Shown here: positions 59,676 to 64,000 of the stretch, piece after piece
How the letters are laid out: each line of letters starts with the position of its first letter
Numbering within the stretch: the first letter of the stretch is position 1
NCBI GenBank assembly: GCA_023101725.1
Contig: JALJCO010010572.1
Location: forward strand, 1 to 64,000
DNA length: 64,000 nucleotides
Reading direction: 5' to 3'
From: Atherinomorus stipes
Taxonomy: Eukaryota; Chordata; Actinopteri; Atheriniformes; Atherinidae
The notes under the pieces: model-generated
Seen by the model: the letters and a program-made list of their open reading frames with translations, nothing else
What the model was told of the DNA's origin: nothing
Databases searched by the model: none
Translations under genes and position numbers: made by a program

Positions 59676-60280
59676 TAGGGATGTTCGATGTTGGCTTTTT
59701 TCACCGATATCCGATATTGTCCAACTCTTAAATTCCAATATCAACCGATACCGATATGCAGAGAACTGTGAGGTTGTATTGCTCATATTTTGCGAAATAC
59801 AACTATATTCTGCCCAGAGAACAAAGATCTCATAATATTCTTAACTCAGCCAGTGGAGTTCATTTTGGACATCTGGCTGCCATATATCAGATACTAGCAG
59901 GTATTAGCTAACATGTGGCTAACTGGTAACTTAACCAACAACTTAAAACCAGACATATTATAAGCAGCTTCAAAGCAAGTCAGTCTGTAGCAGCAGCAGC
60001 TGCACTGTAGTCACATGACTCTGAAAGGAATGCTGGGATATGAAGTTCTTCCACAATAACAGGGACTTTTCTACTTGCTTGACTGCCACTAAGGGAACAA
60101 AATCTCGCAAATTTCGGTGTTGCATTACAAAATCTCGCGAGATTTTACGTGCAAAATCTTGCAAGGTTTAGTTTTTTTAAATATTGGTCCAAAAAACTGA
60201 TACGAATATTTTCCGATATCACAGTTTAATGCCAATATTGTCCGATAATATTGGTTGACCGATAACACTGGACATCCTTA
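59676..60280. mobile_element. 605-bp hAT-type MITE
   Basis: An exact 8-bp duplication, ATGACAAC, flanks it at 59668-59675 and 60281-60288. The ends TAGGGATGTTCGATGTTGG and ACACTGGACATCCTTA are imperfect inverted repeats, with ATATCCGATATTGTCC-type words inside both. It sits 46 bp upstream of a galnt18 exon acceptor. It contains the exact 28-base segment shared with 33990-34017. Confidence 0.88.
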
Positions 60281-60288
60281 ATGACAAC

Positions 60289-61518
60289 AAATTCATTCAA
60301 AGGTCAGTGTAGATTAGATCAAAATTTTTATACAGCCATTACATTCTCATTTTCAATCATTGGCCACTTTATTAGGTACAATAAATTGATTGTTAACTCA
60401 TTAACGGCCAGACATTTTCAGCAGTGCTTAATGTTGCCAAGATTTTTAAGCATTTTTGCTGATTTTTGGAGTATGCAGTATGCTTATGTAAGCACTGAAT
60501 CTACCAAAGCAAAGCTTCGACGGTGTTTTTATTGAAAAACAAAAAACACAAAACATTTTTTTCTAGCTTTTTCCATTCTTAAGTAATCTGCAGTAGAACA
60601 TGGGGTAGTTTCAGCAAAAATACCTGCTTTTCACTAAAAAGCTGAAAAAACGAGCTTTTAATGCAGCAATGTGCTTCAAGTGGAAAAGTGACTTTGATGC
60701 CAATATTTTTTACTTTAGTGACACCTGCAACATCTGAACAGCTGTTTACTTCTATGAAACAACAAAAACAATGATAGGAAAAGAGAAAATTTTGAAAATC
60801 AAGAAAAAATTTTTTTGCTATTATTTATTACATATTTCAAATTTCCCACGTTTAATTAACGGCAATTTAAAAACAATGTGGTCACAAATCAAACAATGAT
60901 AATGATAAAATTATAGCAGAGAAGTTGGTAATTTCATAATCAGAACTGCATGAATAAGAAAAAAAGAATAACAGTAAAACATCAAGAACAAGGAGTGAGC
61001 GCAGTTATTCAGTGTAAGGAATCCGTAGTGAAAGCTGCATCCAGACTGGATCAGGGAGGTCAATCCAGTGGCGAGCAGCGAGGATGGAGCTGAATGGAGA
61101 CTGAGGGGGTGCAGGACTCCTTGGGGAAGCCAGAGCAGTTTCAATAAGAGAACAAAGTTTGTGAGTGGAATGTGATGGCCCAGAGAGATCTGCGTACACC
61201 CTACTTCACCTTTTGACTTGAATCAGAGAGGAAGTGCAGGGAGAAGCTTTAAAATTCAATACAGGGTGAGCTTCAGAGCGGACCGATGCAGAATCCAAAG
61301 AGAAGACAATCACAGCCAGGATTACAGACTGACAACGGCTCTTCCGTCAGATATTACAGGGTTCAGTCGGTTCTAAAGGCAAAGCAGAGGGACCGTGACT
61401 GCGATGTGATGATGGCCCACTGCAAGCCAACGAGTTTGTAATATTAAGACAGGCCCAGGAATGTGTATACTGAATATTTTATATTCACCAATTAGTAAAT
61501 ATAAAGCAGGCATATCTA
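60289..61518. other. intron-like sequence, nothing recognised
   Basis: AT-rich; the frames 60281-60535 and 60911-61144 have no known domain. Confidence 0.5.
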
Positions 61519-61522
61519 TATA

Positions 61523-61561
<39 letters not shown>

Positions 61562-61572
61562 CTATCTATCTA

Positions 61573-61612
<40 letters not shown>
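61519..61612. repeat. AT/TATC microsatellite
   Basis: Two AT runs flank a short TATC block. Confidence 0.95.
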
Positions 61613-61615
<3 letters not shown>

Positions 61616-61620
61616 CCATA

Positions 61621-62030
61621 CAGTTGTCCTCTAAATTATTCATACCCCCCACTTAAAAACGGAAATAAATCACCTATCAGTGAAATAAGTTGAAATTGAC
61701 AAAAAGTGATAATGAATAAAAATTCTATGAAAATCGTGGCATGAATTGTGGTTCAACAGAAATATTAAAAACAAACATGCATAAAATAAAACAAGCATGC
61801 ATGCAAGCACGATGGGACTCCGAAGCTAAAATTTTGTTGAGCAACACTTTGAGGCAATCACTGCAATCAGGTGTTTTCTCTAATGTTCAAAAAGACTTTA
61901 CACCTGCTGACAAGTATGTTGGTCCACTGTTCATGGGAAAGGTGCTATAATTTGCCTGGGACAGTTTTGTTTGTTTGTTTTTGAGCAATATCTTATTTCA
62001 TTAAATTGTAATTTTGAATATTATACTTTT
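61621..62030. mobile_element. Tc1-derived MITE (family of four), right-truncated
   Basis: It starts CAGTTGTCCTCTAAATTATT after TA at 61619-61620 and follows the family through CAATCACTGCAATCAGGTGT and GGGACAGTTTTGTTTGTTTG. The right end is missing. Confidence 0.85.
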
Positions 62031-62433
62031 TTGATGCTTTGAATATGCTTTGAAACTGCCTCATATGATTTGCAAAGCAATTTAAAAATATAGACTTGGT
62101 TTAAACAACATGTCAGTGAGATTTTTTTTTATTTAATAATTTCAAAAATTTTAGTGATCTGGATAAGACATGGCACACTGACCGACTGAAAAAAGGAGGA
62201 AAAAGATTATTTCCATTCTTAGTCCCATGAGACAAACTGCCTAGGGCTGCTGTTTCAATGCAAACTGTCCTTGAATGTCCCTAGAGGTCCATAAAGCAGG
62301 CACAGTTCCTCACAATCATCCGTGCTCTAGCAGTTCAGCCCCACAGAGATAAAAGCCATGATAATAACATCCAACACTCCAACATCTGAGGTTTGGTCAC
62401 ACTGATTGTTCCTTATAACAACTTCATCATTGG

Positions 62434-62435
<2 letters not shown>

Positions 62436-62484
<49 letters not shown>
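62436..62484. repeat. AT microsatellite
   Basis: About 24 AT units; the overlapping frame with repeated YI residues is an artefact. Confidence 0.95.
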
Positions 62485-62487
<3 letters not shown>

Positions 62488-62499
62488 TTCATGAATTGT

Positions 62500-62860
62500 C
62501 TGTACCGCTTATCCAGCTCAGGGTTGCTGGAGTCTATCCCAGCTATTATCAGGCGAGAGAGGCAGGTACACCTGGACAGGTCACCAGTCTGTCACAAGAC
62601 CAACACAGAGAGACAGACAGACAGACAACCATTCACACTCACATTCACCACTAGGGACAATTTAAAGTGATCAGTTAACCTAACATGCATTTGGATGGTG
62701 GGAGGAGGCCGGAGCACCTGGAGAGAACCCACATACACACGTGGAGAACGTGCAAACTCCACACAGGAAGGCCACTGTTGGATTTGTTCGGACCCCTCCC
62801 CAGCCAGAACTAGCAGCCTTCTTACTGTGAGGCTGCAGTATTATCATGAAAATTTATGAT
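62500..62860. repeat. dispersed teleost repeat (retroelement-like)
   Basis: Contains TACCGCTTATCCAGCTCAGG, CACCTGGACAGGTCACCAGT and GAGAACGTGCAAACTCCACA, words of a very common dispersed repeat in fish genomes, ending near CTGTGAGGCTGCAGTATT. The class is not settled from this copy. Confidence 0.65.
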
Positions 62861-62880
62861 CTGTAATTTACAAAATGACT

Positions 62881-64000
62881 TCCTAATGACATCAAAAGCT
62901 CAAAATGACCAGAAACTGGAATAAAATCATCCACATATCTGAGATGTAAGCAGTTTAGTTTTTGCATGTCCTGCACGTGTTGCTGGATATCGGCTGACAT
63001 GTCGGTTTGTTAGGATTCATTACTGTCAGACTCTCAAATGTGCACTGACTCCTCAAATAAGCAGCAGCTGCAATTGTTGCTCACATTGCAGTTGCTTTGT
63101 TGACAACATGGAGCAAAATCTTCAGACTAGATGGAACTAAATTGCTTTTTCAAGCTGAAAATAGGCCCTTTTTTGTTCGAGCGCAGTTCAGATGTGCTCC
63201 TCTTTCTGCAGACCACACATCCAACATGTCACAGTATAATCATCCTATTCTTCTGTACTTTTTATTGAGATGACCACAGAAACATGTATACAGTACGTGA
63301 GTTGAAGGAAGATTGTGATAACAGCTCTCTAAAATAAAAGATTTTCTAGTGTTTGACCCAGCATTGTTGCAGATGATTACAGTTAACAGTAGAGACAATT
63401 ATGTACATTTAGCAGTCACTTCAGTCTGGGTATTTAGCAATTTCTCAATTATTACAAAAGGAAATATGCAATCTGTAAGCAGGTAGGCAAGTGTCAGACC
63501 CCAGAGGACGGAGGACTGCACGGATGTGCAAGCAGATCTGCAGAGAGGTTAAAACTTTTAAAAGGACAGGCATCAACACCTTTTCTGTATCAGAATGTGT
63601 GAATCTGTATAAATAATACTGTTTAAAACAAAGCATCAATTTATCTGGACAATAATCAGCATCAGACAAAAAAATATTTTAAAAAAGAAAAAAACAATCT
63701 TTTAAAAATGCCGTTTTCCAACTGTGCCTTTCTCTGCTAAGAATGATTTCATTAGTCATACATTAATGCTCCCATGTTGGCAGTATGTGGGAGGTTTGGG
63801 TTGAATCGGTACGCATAAAGAGAGAGAAATATGGAGGAGAGAGGGCTGGAGTGGGTGGAGGAGCAGGGAGGTTAGGAGTGCTGTAAGTGTCTCTTTTCAA
63901 ATCTGTAACGCAGCAGCAACAAATGCTGTTTTGGATCCAACCCAGACATCATAATGAAGTATGCGAGCGTGTTTCAAGTGTGAGAGTGTGATATTTCTCA
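62881..64000. other. intron-like sequence, nothing recognised
   Basis: No upstream galnt18 exon was found; the expected LDSHIEVN block should precede the 59630 exon and must lie beyond the window or be missed. Confidence 0.5.

Noticed and set aside
62406..62654. ORF with YIYIYI run
   Set aside because: Encoded by the AT microsatellite and a dispersed repeat.

Overview
The window reads as teleost (ray-finned fish) nuclear DNA. It carries short exons with GT-AG introns of 1 to 17 kb, a dense load of fish-type Tc1/mariner, hAT-like and TTAA-targeting DNA transposons and MITEs, one non-LTR retrotransposon tail, a SINE-like piece, and many AT, ATT, GAAA and CA microsatellites. A percomorph-type genome is likely, but the species cannot be named from this sequence.

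One protein-coding gene is supported: the middle and part of the C-terminal half of galnt18, a Golgi polypeptide N-acetylgalactosaminyltransferase-like protein, on the minus strand. Five coding exons were found by translating the minus strand and matching splice sites and reading phase: 59433-59630, 50459-50573, 33081-33266, 31662-31799 and 15287-15382. They splice in phase into 244 residues, running from the catalytic domain into the first ricin-type lectin repeat. The 5' exons (higher coordinates) and the last 3' exons (lower coordinates) were not found and probably lie outside the window. Everything else appears to be intron of this gene, or possibly flank at the low-coordinate end.

Layout. 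71-1693 is a 57-bp minisatellite. 2.5-6.3 kb holds TIR elements. 6.64-7.56 kb is a SINE-like repeat split by an insertion that carries a perfect 33-bp palindrome. 8.96-11.33 kb holds two hAT-type elements with exact 8-bp target duplications. 12.1-12.63 kb is a LINE 3' end. 16.1-18.5 kb has an ORF with a RecQ-helicase-like start and a nested TIR pair. 20-24.1 kb holds Harbinger-like and other transposon debris and a hAT MITE inserted in a Tc1 remnant. 25.4-30.05 kb is a large TIR element with nested TTAA-flanked elements and a short palindrome. 33.35-34.92 kb is a nested hAT-type pair. 37.5-42.6 kb is a cluster of three Tc1 elements, two of them carrying further insertions. 44.1-45.1 kb is a further Tc1 deletion derivative. 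48.65-49.59 kb and 55.0-57.46 kb are nested TTAA-element systems. 51.6-53.5 kb is a Tc1-like unit holding interleaved inverted repeats. 58.3-62.9 kb holds MITEs, AT microsatellites and a dispersed repeat.

The only working protein unit visible is galnt18; the mobile elements are independent and mostly decayed. I found no bacterial-type system, no CRISPR array, no viral gene set and no convincing RNA gene. The most informative structure is the insertion chronology recorded by the nested elements.
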